A DNA stretch of 34,308 nucleotides from Stenotrophomonas sp. (GTDB lineage Bacteria; Pseudomonadota; Gammaproteobacteria; Xanthomonadales; Xanthomonadaceae), in NCBI GenBank assembly GCA_003510825.1, contig DOKO01000107.1, positions 1 to 34,308 of the forward strand, written 5' to 3'. The notes below the pieces were generated by a model. That model was not told the DNA's origin. It saw only the letters and a list, made by a program, of their open reading frames with translations, and ran no database searches. The position numbers and the translations under genes are program-made. Shown piece after piece: positions 7,072 to 14,702 of this stretch. Numbering within the stretch: the stretch's first letter is position 1; every line of letters starts with the position of its first letter.

Positions 7072-7825
7072 GGACGGCCTCCTGCACGAACACCGCACGC
7101 ACCTTCAGGCGGTGCTTGAGGTAGTTGATGTAACCCTGTCGGTAGGCCTGCGGGCTGTCGAAGGCCGGTTCGTCCACCAGCCAGCTGTCCGGCACCAGGC
7201 CGACGATGCGCTCGATTTCCGCATCGGGCAGGCGCGCGGCGAGCTCAGCATCCACCTCGGCAATGCGGCTGGCAAACGGCAGCAGCACGTGGTCGCGGAT
7301 CAGCACGAAGGGCTTTTCGCAGGCGTCGCCGGCGTTGGCCCAATCGTGATGGAAGTACATCGCCGCACCGTGGTCGATCAGGCACAGCTTGCGGTGCCAG
7401 ACCATCAGGTTGGGGTTGCGCGTGGTGCGATCGACATTGCTGGTGAACGCATCGAACCAGACCAGGCGCGAGGCCAGGTCGGCGTCCACCGGCATCGCGG
7501 CAGGATCGTAGTTGATCGCGCCGGGCAGGTAATCCAGGCCCAGGTTCAGGCCCTCGCTCGCACGGATCAGGTCCTGGATCTCCGGGTCAGGTTCGGTGCG
7601 GGCGAATTCGCTGTCCAGCTCCACGAACAGGATTTCCGGAATCGGCAGGCCGACCGAACGGGCCATTTCGCCGGCGATCAGCTCGGCGATCAGTGCCTTC
7701 GGACCCTGGCCAGCGCCACGGAACTTGAGCACGGCCATGCCGTCGTCGTCGGTCTCGACCACGGCGGGCAGGGAGCCCCCTTCGCGGAGCGGGGTGATGT
7801 AGCGGAGGGCGTGTACGGTGCGCAT
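7049..7825 (-). CDS. HipA-like kinase family protein
   Basis: The 258-residue product resembles the compact HipA-like kinase family (phosphatidylinositol-kinase-like fold). A likely ATP-binding lysine is K34 (AVLKFRG). The catalytic loop is D125-D132 (WFDAFTSNVDRT) with N137/N139 (RNPN). The metal-binding DFG equivalent is D151 (LIDHGAAM). It lacks the N-terminal HipA_N domain of the classic HipA toxin and no hipB is next to it, so it is not an ordinary hipBA toxin-antitoxin. DUF3037 follows with a 23-base overlap. TAGAAT (7832-7837 on the minus strand) lies 6 bases before the ATG, and there is no ribosome-binding site, suggesting a leaderless transcript. The substrate is unknown. Confidence 0.8.
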   Translation of the reverse strand: MRTVHALRYITPLREGGSLPAVVETDDDGMAVLKFRGAGQGPKALIAELIAGEMARSVGLPIPEILFVELDSEFARTEPDPEIQDLIRASEGLNLGLDYLPGAINYDPAAMPVDADLASRLVWFDAFTSNVDRTTRNPNLMVWHRKLCLIDHGAAMYFHHDWANAGDACEKPFVLIRDHVLLPFASRIAEVDAELAARLPDAEIERIVGLVPDSWLVDEPAFDSPQAYRQGYINYLKHRLKVRAVFVQEAVRAHAAHV

Positions 7826-7831
7826 GCGCGC

Positions 7832-7837
7832 ATTCTA
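7832..7837 (-). promoter_or_regulatory. Candidate -10 element (TAGAAT) for the HipA-like kinase
   Basis: GCTAGAAT on the minus strand ends 6 bases before the ATG at 7825. That places the expected transcription start at or next to the A of the start codon. No good -35 is visible. Confidence 0.35.
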
Positions 7838-7949
7838 GCGTGGCGCGGGAAGGAAGCGCAGAAGCTTTCTGGAGGTGTGCACGTGGAGCGGCTCAGCGCG
7901 CCAGCGCTCCTCGCTGCTGCTCCTGTGCCTGCTCATGCACCCGATCCTG

Positions 7950-8290
7950 TGAGGCCCCCTCGGCTTCACGTTGGTTGACCTGGGCCAGTCTCTCCATGCT
8001 TTCTTGCACCGAACACTGCGCGGCAGCAGCGGTTGCGGTCGATGCCCGCAGGGCAGCGGGGTCGTCAAGCTCGCCTTTCACCACGAAGATGCCATGCGCG
8101 GCGGGCGCAGTGGAAGTCTGCTGGCTCAGCACCACATGGTCTACGCGGTCCAGGCCATTCTCGCGAGCCAACACCAGCAAGCTGGCGCTGAGGCGTTCGC
8201 TGGATGCATCGAAGCTTCGCCCGTGCTCGGCGTCAAGTGCGGCTATCTTCTCGCGAATCTGTTGGTGCAGTTCATGACTCTTGACGTCCA
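7950..8290 (-). other. XVIPCD (VirD4-interacting C-terminal domain) coding segment
   Basis: This segment encodes the conserved C-terminal signal of the effector: a helix-rich start (ELHQQIREKIAALDAEHGR), the GLDRVDHVVLS motif (family form GLxRIDHV), IFVVKGELDDPAALRAS (family form FAVQG...DPxHxRA), and SVQESMERLAQVN before the Gln-rich tail. It is in the uninterrupted downstream frame. Confidence 0.85.
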
Positions 8291-9032
8291 GATCTTCGAT
8301 GATCCAGCGGCAATTCTGCTGATCTGAATGTTCAAGGGGGCGGTCCAGCTCCGACTGTGTCACCTCGGCAGCAATAGGTACATAAGTGTGGGTCGATTCT
8401 GTGTGGTCAAAATGGCGAAGTGCTGGAGGCGCGCTGCTGCTGTCCATATATGCGTAGGGCGTCGATTGCCTTCTGCTTAGCGAAATTCCGTTTTCCTCCA
8501 GAATTCGTTCTTGGAGACCGATCTGCTGCATGTTGATCGTCATGGTGCCGCGGCCGCCCGGCGCGTGGTGTCGCTGATCATATTCGATCGCCTGACTCAC
8601 CAAGTACGCGCCGTAGTAATTTGGGTAGTCTGAGCTCTGGCGATGTCCTAATCTTGCCGTTTCGGCGGGCTTGTCGAAATAATTCTCAGCCATTCCTTGG
8701 ATGTTTGACGGCGTGCCATCAATCGCCAAGTCCTCACCGACGCGGATGTTTGATCGGGCTACGATTCTGCCTTCTGAAATGTTCAGTTCGACGAAGTCTC
8801 TGCTTCTGCTGCTCGCAGCGAACATGTCATCAAGAGTCGCATCGGGGTTCTGCTCCCTGATTCTTCCCGCAAGTGCATTCCATCCCCCGATGTTCGCCTT
8901 CGATTCATCCTTTCTGTTCTTCTCAAGCATTGTCTCGATCGGACCTGTGAAGTCGCGATCAGATCTTGCTGTTGCGGTCAGCTGGTTCCGAAATGCCCTG
9001 TAGGCTTCCTTCGTCTCGGCGTAGTTGAATCC

Positions 9033-9047
9033 ATGCTCTATCTCGTG
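9033..9047 (-). other. HEIEH zinc-peptidase motif codons
   Basis: On the minus strand CAC GAG ATA GAG CAT encodes H-E-I-E-H, preceded by hydrophobic TFVLG and followed by GFN. This is the gluzincin/zincin HExxH pattern. It is readable only in the second frame, after the frameshift. Confidence 0.75.
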
Positions 9048-9359
9048 GCCGAGTACAAATGTAAGCTCGGCAAGGCCCGCGGCGATCCTGGTTGTCTTGA
9101 TTCAAGGATTCTTGCGGGGAGGCTTATGGTCTTTGTGGCTCCATTGTACGTGCCTCCTGCGTTAACTTCGGCCGGGAGAAGTGCGAACTTCAGAAGGTGA
9201 TTCTCTGTCGCTGCCTGCTCAATCCGCTGTGCCAGGATCGGAGAGCCCTCGATTGCTTCCCTGAGGTTGGCCAGTTGCGTCGGCGTGACATTCGCAGATC
9301 TACCGAATTCATCGATCAGAGCTTGGGTGCGACCAGAAATGGTGCTCATCGCATTCCCC

Positions 9360-9953
9360 TCATTCGACGCTCAGTGCAATCACGCATAGGCGGGCGGGGG
9401 AGTCGGATGCCCTGGGCATTCCCACGAGGTCTGTAGTCACTACCATCTGCTGACGGCGAAAGACCTCGTTGACGGGTCTTCCGTGTTCTCCATACAACGT
9501 TTGGTGTTCGTATCCTGCTGCTTCGAGTCGGGATTTGAATGCATTGAAATCCAGAGTGCATATTGCGGGTTCGGCGATTCCGCTTTCACCAGACGAGCTG
9601 ATGATGTCAAAGTTGATGCGTGCATTCGCTGCTCCTTCGTTTCGAAGGGACAGGGAGAAAAGCCATTTCTGATCTATCCTCCCGCTGAACACGGTTTGGC
9701 CTTTTTCTCTGGATCTTCCCGTCGAGTGAAGTAGTCCAGATAGCTGCGATGACGTTACATCCTGCATCGTTGATGTTTCACCCAGAAGGTTCAGCAGACT
9801 CGATAGAAGCGCTTCCTGATCGACAACGTGTGATTGTTCTTGCGTGGTGCTGGTGGGCATCGACATGGGAAGATCCTTGTCGCGTGATACGAGGCTTGAG
9901 GGTGAGCAAGCGGGGGCAACCAGTATCAGTAGGCTCAGAAGTGACGCTCGCAT
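9360..9953 (-). CDS. Putative lipoprotein, probable immunity protein for the adjacent T4SS effector
   Basis: The 197-residue product starts MRASLLSLLILVAPACSPSS. This is a lipoprotein signal with the lipidated Cys at 16 and Ser at +2, which predicts outer-membrane anchoring facing the periplasm. A longer frame to 10022 would bury this signal, so the ATG at 9953 is chosen. The mature part is polar and has two further cysteines (132, 190). A segment at residues ~88-118 (TVFSGRIDQKWLFSLSLRN) looks beta-rich. I do not recognise a family. Function comes from context: the effector gene starts 10 bases downstream, and Xanthomonadales T4SS effectors are normally paired with an exported or lipidated immunity protein. 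In 9481-9540 I count 29 G+C of 60, far below the flanks. Confidence 0.72.
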   Translation of the reverse strand: MRASLLSLLILVAPACSPSSLVSRDKDLPMSMPTSTTQEQSHVVDQEALLSSLLNLLGETSTMQDVTSSQLSGLLHSTGRSREKGQTVFSGRIDQKWLFSLSLRNEGAANARINFDIISSSGESGIAEPAICTLDFNAFKSRLEAAGYEHQTLYGEHGRPVNEVFRRQQMVVTTDLVGMPRASDSPARLCVIALSVE

Positions 9954-10512
9954 GGCTGATCCGTTAATGGTTGAAGATTGAGTGAGGCGGTGGGGCTGAT
10001 CGGCGTGACTTACTCGTATCATTCAATATGGATATTTTCTAATTTCTACGCGTCCAATTCGCTCACTGCCAGAGTCGGATGCGACAGAGCTTTCACGATC
10101 GGACTCATCCAGGATGCAGGCCCGCTGGTGACCTTGGGTTCCCCGTGCCCTGACGCGTGGTGATGGGGGCATGATGGTCCCCTCGGCAGGGCGGCGCTTG
10201 AGTCCGCCGGAAGCAGAGTGGCCGTCAAAGCTAGCCCCACGATCGCATGGATGCGTGCTTGTGCATGCGCGTTCCCTGCGTGGTGAAGGCTGACCGTAGG
10301 GGCAGCCGGGTGAGATGGAGGTTAAGCGCAATAACAGGTGCGGAACAGTGCGGCCGTTCAGAACTGGGACCCGATCTTCACTTCCCCCTGCCGCGGCCGA
10401 TGGCAGCATCCAGTCGTGGGGAGACTTAACCGGCCAGGATGGCCGTGGTGTACGAGAGCTGCCATCCTTCAAGCGTTTCCACGATGTACTTGCAGGCTTT
10501 GGAGGTGCACCC
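9954..10512. other. Region without a supportable gene
   Basis: These 559 bases lie between the immunity gene and the next plus-strand gene. Short frames exist on both strands, but none has a good ribosome-binding site together with plausible composition. Composition changes here from the low-GC pair back to the GC-rich chromosome. It must hold the promoter of the immunity-effector operon. A degraded gene is possible but cannot be shown. Confidence 0.5.
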
Positions 10513-10842
10513 ATGAATGACGAATCCATTCCCCTGCTGCCGACCTTGGACGACGCCAAGGTCGAACAGATGATCGGCAAAGTGGTGCTGGTGGGCATTA
10601 CCCGCTACGGCGGCGATGGCCAGATGCGGGACCAGCAGCAGTATTCGGGCACGGTGCTGCGCATCAGCGCCGAGGAAGGCGTGGTGCTGGCCGACGAGGC
10701 CGATGGTCATGAACGTTACCTGCCGCCGATGCTCGACCAGTACCGGCCCGCGGAACCGGGTGAGTACCGGCTGCGCTCGGGCGGCGAGATCGTGGTCGAC
10801 CCCGATTACCTGACTACGTGGGACCTGCACGCGCAGCAGTAA
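10513..10842 (+). CDS. Conserved-looking small cytoplasmic protein, unknown
   Basis: The 109-residue acidic product starts MNDESIPLLPTLDDAKVEQM and contains a compact segment, SGTVLRISAEEGVVLADEAD, resembling a small beta-barrel (SH3/Sm-like) repeat. It has no signal peptide, membrane segment or recognised motif. The start is well supported by GGAGGT at 10501-10506, 6 bases before the ATG. The frame continues upstream to 10315 but without a better start. The next gene has its own promoter-like sequence, so this is probably monocistronic. Confidence 0.7.
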   Translation: MNDESIPLLPTLDDAKVEQMIGKVVLVGITRYGGDGQMRDQQQYSGTVLRISAEEGVVLADEADGHERYLPPMLDQYRPAEPGEYRLRSGGEIVVDPDYLTTWDLHAQQ

Positions 10843-10893
10843 GGCGAGCGCCGGTGGGGTTTGCAGCATCCGGCCACTAGTCCTTCCGGCCCA

Positions 10894-10921
10894 TTCACAA
10901 CCCACCCCGGGGTGCTAGATT
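10894..10921 (+). promoter_or_regulatory. Candidate sigma70 promoter for the S9 peptidase gene
   Basis: TTCACA (10894-10899), a 16-base spacer, then TAGATT (10916-10921) in the context GTGCTAGATT. The start codon is 53 bases downstream. Confidence 0.5.
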
Positions 10922-10974
10922 CGGCCGATGCCCGCTGTCTGGCGGGTGCCCAATCACACCCCAGGGGATCAAGG

Positions 10975-13437
10975 ATGCTCATCCATCGCACCTCTCTGGC
11001 GGCGGCCATTGCCGTTGCCACCGTCGGCCTGCTGGCTGCTGGCCCGGCGCTTGCCGATTACGCAAAGCCGCCGGAGCACCTGCTCAAGGTGCTGAAGGCA
11101 CCGCCGCCGCCGGCACCGAACGTCGACCCCAGCGGGCAGCGCCTGCTGCTGACCACCGCGCAGACCTATCCGTCCATCGCCCGCGTGGCCCAGCCGTACC
11201 TGAAGCTGGCCGGCGTGCGCCTGGAGCCGAAGAACCGCAGCCGCCACGACACCCCGGGTGGCTACGGCATTCCGGCCTGCGTGGCCGATTTCAGCGTGGT
11301 GGAAATCGCCAGCGGCAAGACCACCAAGGTCGACCTGCCGCAGGGCTGCGCCGGTGCGGCGCAGTGGTCGGCCGATGGCAGCCACTTCGCGTTCCAGAAC
11401 GCGGTCGATACCAGCGTGCAGCTGTGGGTGGGCGATGCAGCCACCGGCCAGGTCAAGCAGGTGCCGGGCGTGCAGCTCAATCCGATCTTCGGCAGCACCG
11501 TGCAGTGGCTGGGTGGCAGCCAGAGCCTGCTGGTGAAGCTGGTGCCGGCCAACCAGGGCGCAGCCCCTTCCGACGGCGGCGTGCCGACCGGCCCGGACGC
11601 GCAGGAATCGCTGGGCAGCAGCGGTGAAAGCAGCACCTACGAAGCCCGCGACACGCTGACCAGCGCGCATGACGAAAAGCTGTTCGCCTATTACGGCGCC
11701 TCGCAGCTGGCCGTGGTCGACACCACCAGTGGCAAGGTGCGCCCGGTCGGCAGCGCTGCCATCTTCAACGACGTCAGCGCCGCGCCCGATGGCGTGCACG
11801 TGCTGACCGAATCGATCAAGCCGCCGTTCTCGCACGCGGTGACCTACCAGCGCTTCGCCAACGACGTTGCGGTGCTGGACATCGCCAGTGGCAGGACCAC
11901 CGCCATCGCCAGCCTGCCGCTGGCCGACCGCGTGCCCGTGCATGGCGTGCCGGAAGGACCGCGTGGTTTCGACTGGCGCTCCACCGATCCGGCCACCCTG
12001 GTCTATGCCGAAGCGCTGGACAAGGGCGACTGGAAGGTGAGCGTGCCGCATCGTGACCGCGTGCTGATGCTGAAGGCCCCGTTCAACGGCAAGCCGGTGG
12101 AAATCGCCCGCACCGCACAGCGTTTCGAAGGCCTGGCCTGGTCGGCGGATCCGGCCGTGTCCTTCATGTTCGAGAACGACGAGAACCGCCACTGGGTGCA
12201 GACCCGCATCGTCGATGTCGACCAGCCGAAGAAGGAAGGCCGCCTGCTGTGGGACATGTCCAGCGATGAGCTGTACGGCGACCCGGGCAACCTGGTGTTC
12301 AAGCGCCTGCCCAACGGCGCGCCGGTCGTGCGCCAGGAAGGCAACTTCGTGTTCCTGCGCGGGCAGGGCGCTTCGCCGCAGGGTGACCGTCCGTTCCTGG
12401 ACCGCCTGGACCTGGGCTCGCTGAAGAGCGAGCGCCTGTTCCGCAGCGACGCCGATGCCTACGAGCAGTTCCTGGGCTTCAGCAACACCCCGGGCCGCTA
12501 CCTGACCTGGCACCAGTCGGTGATGGACCCGCCGAATGCGTTCGTGCGCCAGCAGGGCGAGGCGGTTGCTGCAGCCAAGCAGGGTGAGGCGCAGTTTGCT
12601 TCCACCGCCACCGCGTTGACCAAGCTGGTCGACCCGACCCCGGAAGTGCGCCAGATCAAGAAGCAGCTGGTGACGTACAAGCGCGCCGACGGCGTGGATC
12701 TGTCCTTCACCCTGTACACCCCGCCGGGCTACAAGGAAGGCCAGCGCGTGCCGGCGATCCTGTACGCGTACCCGGCCGACTTCGCCAACGCCGCCCAGGC
12801 CGGCCAGGTGTCCGGTTCGCAGCAGACCTTCACCCGCCTGCAGCCGTACCGCCTGATGCTGCTGGCCGGCTACGCGATCATCGACAACGCCTCGTTCCCG
12901 ATCGTCGGCGACCCGAAGACCGCCTATGACACCTACCTGGAGCAGCTGGAAGCCGACGCCAAGGCGGCGGTGGACAAGGCCGTGGACATGGGCGTGGTCG
13001 ACCGCAACCGCATCGGTGTCACCGGCCACAGCCACGGCGGCCTGATGACCGCCAACCTGATCGCCCACACCAACCTGTTCAAGGCCGGCGTGGCGACCAG
13101 TGGTTCGTACAACAAGACGTTCACCCCGTTTGGCTTCCAGAACGAGCGTCGTTCGGTGTGGCAGGCGCAGGACGTGTACCTGAAGGCCTCGCCGTTCTTC
13201 TACGCTGACAAGATCAAGCTGCCGCTGCTGCTGGTTCACGGCGAAGACGATGCCAACCCGGGTACCGAGCCGTTCCAGTCGCGCAAGCTGTACCAGGCCA
13301 TCCGTGGCAACGGCGGCACCACCCGCCTGGTGATGCTGCCGAACGAACCGCACTGGTACACCGCGCTGGAATCGAACGAGCAGCTGGTGTCGGAAATGCT
13401 GAACTGGTTCGACACCTACGTGAAGAACGCGAAGTAA
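10975..13437 (+). CDS. Exported S9 (prolyl oligopeptidase) family serine peptidase
   Basis: The 820-residue product has a signal peptide (MLIHRTSLAAAIAVATVGLL, cleaved near ALA-DY, residue ~28). A long beta-propeller region follows, with an alpha/beta hydrolase domain in the last ~250 residues. The catalytic triad is readable: S686 in GHSHGG, D759 in VHGEDDANPGT and H793 in NEPHWY. The arrangement and the HGEDDANPGT block resemble the glutamyl endopeptidase/acylaminoacyl-peptidase-like branch of S9 common in Xanthomonads. It probably cleaves peptides in the periplasm or outside; specificity cannot be read. ATG 10975 has AGGGGAT upstream and begins the signal peptide. A longer frame to 10861 is rejected for lacking these. 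A strong hairpin follows the stop. Confidence 0.9.
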   Translation: MLIHRTSLAAAIAVATVGLLAAGPALADYAKPPEHLLKVLKAPPPPAPNVDPSGQRLLLTTAQTYPSIARVAQPYLKLAGVRLEPKNRSRHDTPGGYGIPACVADFSVVEIASGKTTKVDLPQGCAGAAQWSADGSHFAFQNAVDTSVQLWVGDAATGQVKQVPGVQLNPIFGSTVQWLGGSQSLLVKLVPANQGAAPSDGGVPTGPDAQESLGSSGESSTYEARDTLTSAHDEKLFAYYGASQLAVVDTTSGKVRPVGSAAIFNDVSAAPDGVHVLTESIKPPFSHAVTYQRFANDVAVLDIASGRTTAIASLPLADRVPVHGVPEGPRGFDWRSTDPATLVYAEALDKGDWKVSVPHRDRVLMLKAPFNGKPVEIARTAQRFEGLAWSADPAVSFMFENDENRHWVQTRIVDVDQPKKEGRLLWDMSSDELYGDPGNLVFKRLPNGAPVVRQEGNFVFLRGQGASPQGDRPFLDRLDLGSLKSERLFRSDADAYEQFLGFSNTPGRYLTWHQSVMDPPNAFVRQQGEAVAAAKQGEAQFASTATALTKLVDPTPEVRQIKKQLVTYKRADGVDLSFTLYTPPGYKEGQRVPAILYAYPADFANAAQAGQVSGSQQTFTRLQPYRLMLLAGYAIIDNASFPIVGDPKTAYDTYLEQLEADAKAAVDKAVDMGVVDRNRIGVTGHSHGGLMTANLIAHTNLFKAGVATSGSYNKTFTPFGFQNERRSVWQAQDVYLKASPFFYADKIKLPLLLVHGEDDANPGTEPFQSRKLYQAIRGNGGTTRLVMLPNEPHWYTALESNEQLVSEMLNWFDTYVKNAK

Positions 13438-13462
13438 CGTCGAGCCTGCTCGACAGCTGCAT

Positions 13463-13488
13463 CCAGGGCCGCCTTCGGGCGGCCCTGG
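13463..13488 (+). terminator. Hairpin terminator after the S9 peptidase gene
   Basis: CCAGGGCCGCC and GGCGGCCCTGG form a perfect 11-bp stem around a TTCG tetraloop, 25 bases after the stop. No T run follows, so termination strength is uncertain. Confidence 0.65.
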
Positions 13489-13522
13489 CATCCCCGACGA
13501 TTGCAGGGCGAAGGAGCGCGCG

Positions 13523-14275
13523 ATGAAATTCTGGTGGCTGATCCTTGCAGCCCTGTGTATCACCGCTCCGGTGCTGGCAGCAGAGCCCAACCTGCGTATC
13601 GACATCGAGTACCGGTGGTTGGGATGGGCCGATGTGCAGGAACACTGGCGCATCGAACGCGACGCACGTGGCGTGACGACGCGGGTGGATGCCGCTTTGC
13701 CGATGAATCGGCGGGACGGTCAGTACGTAACGCTGCCTGCCGCTTCAGTGTCGGCGTTTGAAGCGGCCATTGACGCTGCGCCGGTGACGATGGCGGTGGC
13801 CGTCGATGAGGTCGCACGCCGACTGGATCGCGCCGTGATCACACGGCTGGACCCGACCGCGACGAGGTTTCCCGGACCGTCGTGCGGTTTCGCGCAGCGG
13901 CAGGCCTGGGCACGGAAGACATTGACTGAGGTGGAGCTGCGCAAGCGGGTTCAGCAGCAGCTGTCGCCCGAGAGTGGTCTATGGACGGACGATTACCCGA
14001 CGATATCGGTGGCCGTGAGGCGCAAGGGGCACCCGCCGGTCGCATTTGTTTCCACATCGCAGAAGGCGCTCATGCTGCCGTGGAAGCAGGCGCCCATGGG
14101 GCATTCGCAGTCGATCGACATCGGCACGCTGCCCGCGCAGTGGCGCCCGGCGCTGAGCGACGCCGTGATCGCGCTGCTGCCTCCCGGCGAAAGAAGCCGG
14201 GCACGGTTCCATCCCGACTGGCTGCAGGAAAGGCTCCGCCTGCACCTGGAGAGGGACGCGCTGGCCTGCAGGTAG
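13523..14275 (+). CDS. Exported protein, unknown
   Basis: The 250-residue product has a signal peptide (MKFWWLILAALCITAPVLA, cleaved before AEPN). The mature protein starts with a likely beta hairpin (LRIDIEYRWLGWADVQEHW). It then carries a basic, Arg-rich helical stretch (~125-145) and mixed sequence ending LERDALACR, with cysteines at 116 and 249. AAGGAG lies about 7 bases before the ATG. No family is recognised. It lies between the peptidase terminator and two other small envelope genes, 82 bases before the next one. Confidence 0.7.
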   Translation: MKFWWLILAALCITAPVLAAEPNLRIDIEYRWLGWADVQEHWRIERDARGVTTRVDAALPMNRRDGQYVTLPAASVSAFEAAIDAAPVTMAVAVDEVARRLDRAVITRLDPTATRFPGPSCGFAQRQAWARKTLTEVELRKRVQQQLSPESGLWTDDYPTISVAVRRKGHPPVAFVSTSQKALMLPWKQAPMGHSQSIDIGTLPAQWRPALSDAVIALLPPGERSRARFHPDWLQERLRLHLERDALACR

Positions 14276-14357
14276 CGTAACCATCTGTGAAGCGGACATC
14301 GCAGTGCAGCGAAGCTGCGGTACGCTGCAGCTCTGGTGTTTGCCACGGATGTGTTCA

Positions 14358-14684
14358 ATGAAAGCCTTCGTCCTTGCTGTGTCCTTGTCGTTGGGTATCG
14401 CGCCGGCCATTGCCGCAGCGCAGGAACTGACTGGCGAGCTGGCCGCGCTGGGCATCACCGCCGGCATGCCCTATGCCAAAGCCAAGCGCCTGCTCGATGC
14501 AGCGGGCTGGCAGGCCACGCCGCCGGAATCAACGCAGGCCACACTGCCGGATTTCCCCGAGATCGAATGCGGCCAGGGCCGCGATGCGGTGTGTTCGGCC
14601 GGCTTCCACAAGAACGATCAATCGGTGGCGATGATCATCGGCACCACGCATGCGGGGCAGCCGTTCGTGCAGGGCACGTACTGA
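14358..14684 (+). CDS. Small exported protein, unknown
   Basis: The 108-residue product starts MKAFVLAVSLSLGIAPAIAA, a signal peptide cleaved near AAAQ. The mature part has GITAGMPYAKAKRLLDAAGW, a pattern seen in small periplasmic proteins where a helix follows a GMxYxxAkxxL turn (SmpA/BamE-like wording, not proven). Two cysteines (residues 75 and 84) flank GQGRDAV and could form a disulfide. An ATG at 14349 in the same frame would add three residues. The next gene follows after 18 bases and is probably co-transcribed. Confidence 0.7.
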   Translation: MKAFVLAVSLSLGIAPAIAAAQELTGELAALGITAGMPYAKAKRLLDAAGWQATPPESTQATLPDFPEIECGQGRDAVCSAGFHKNDQSVAMIIGTTHAGQPFVQGTY

Positions 14685-14702
14685 CCGCGCACGGACGTCG
14701 CC

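Larger units (their letters stand above)
7893..9349 (-). pseudogene. Frameshifted T4SS effector: HExxH metallopeptidase-like toxin with XVIPCD signal
   Basis: Reading starts at ATG 9349 (GAGGGG upstream). It runs in one frame to about 9101 (MSTISGRTQALIDEF to LPARILES), then continues in the next frame to 7893. The first frame alone stops at 9038. Adding one A to the AA at 9097-9098 (plus strand TT) joins the halves as ILESKTTRIAAGLAEL, giving about 486 residues. Just after the junction is TFVLGHEIEHGFN, with an HExxH zinc-peptidase motif at 9033-9047. The middle is polar and has no signal peptide or membrane segment. The last ~120 residues (SERLSASLLVLARENGLDR, VDHVVLSQ, IFVVKGELDDPAALRA, then an EQAQEQQ tail) match the XVIPCD, the VirD4-binding signal of Xanthomonas/Stenotrophomonas antibacterial T4SS effectors. 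It lies 10 bases after a lipoprotein gene, the usual immunity-effector order. G+C is visibly lower than in its neighbours. The XVIPCD call is strong; the protease activity is inferred. Confidence 0.82.

Noticed and set aside
7049..7825. Classical hipBA toxin-antitoxin module
   Set aside because: There is no HipB-like helix-turn-helix gene, and the kinase lacks the HipA N-terminal domain; the partner is DUF3037.
9041..9101. Programmed -1 frameshifting in the effector gene
   Set aside because: No X-XXY-YYZ heptamer or strong downstream hairpin is seen; a one-base loss explains the break more simply.
10046..10240. 64-residue minus-strand frame, signal-peptide-like start
   Set aside because: The start is followed by Pro/His-rich sequence without a ribosome site; not convincing as a gene or remnant.
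10969..13653. 894-residue minus-strand frame
   Set aside because: It is antisense to the S9 peptidase with its intact catalytic triad; no ribosome site or domain is present.
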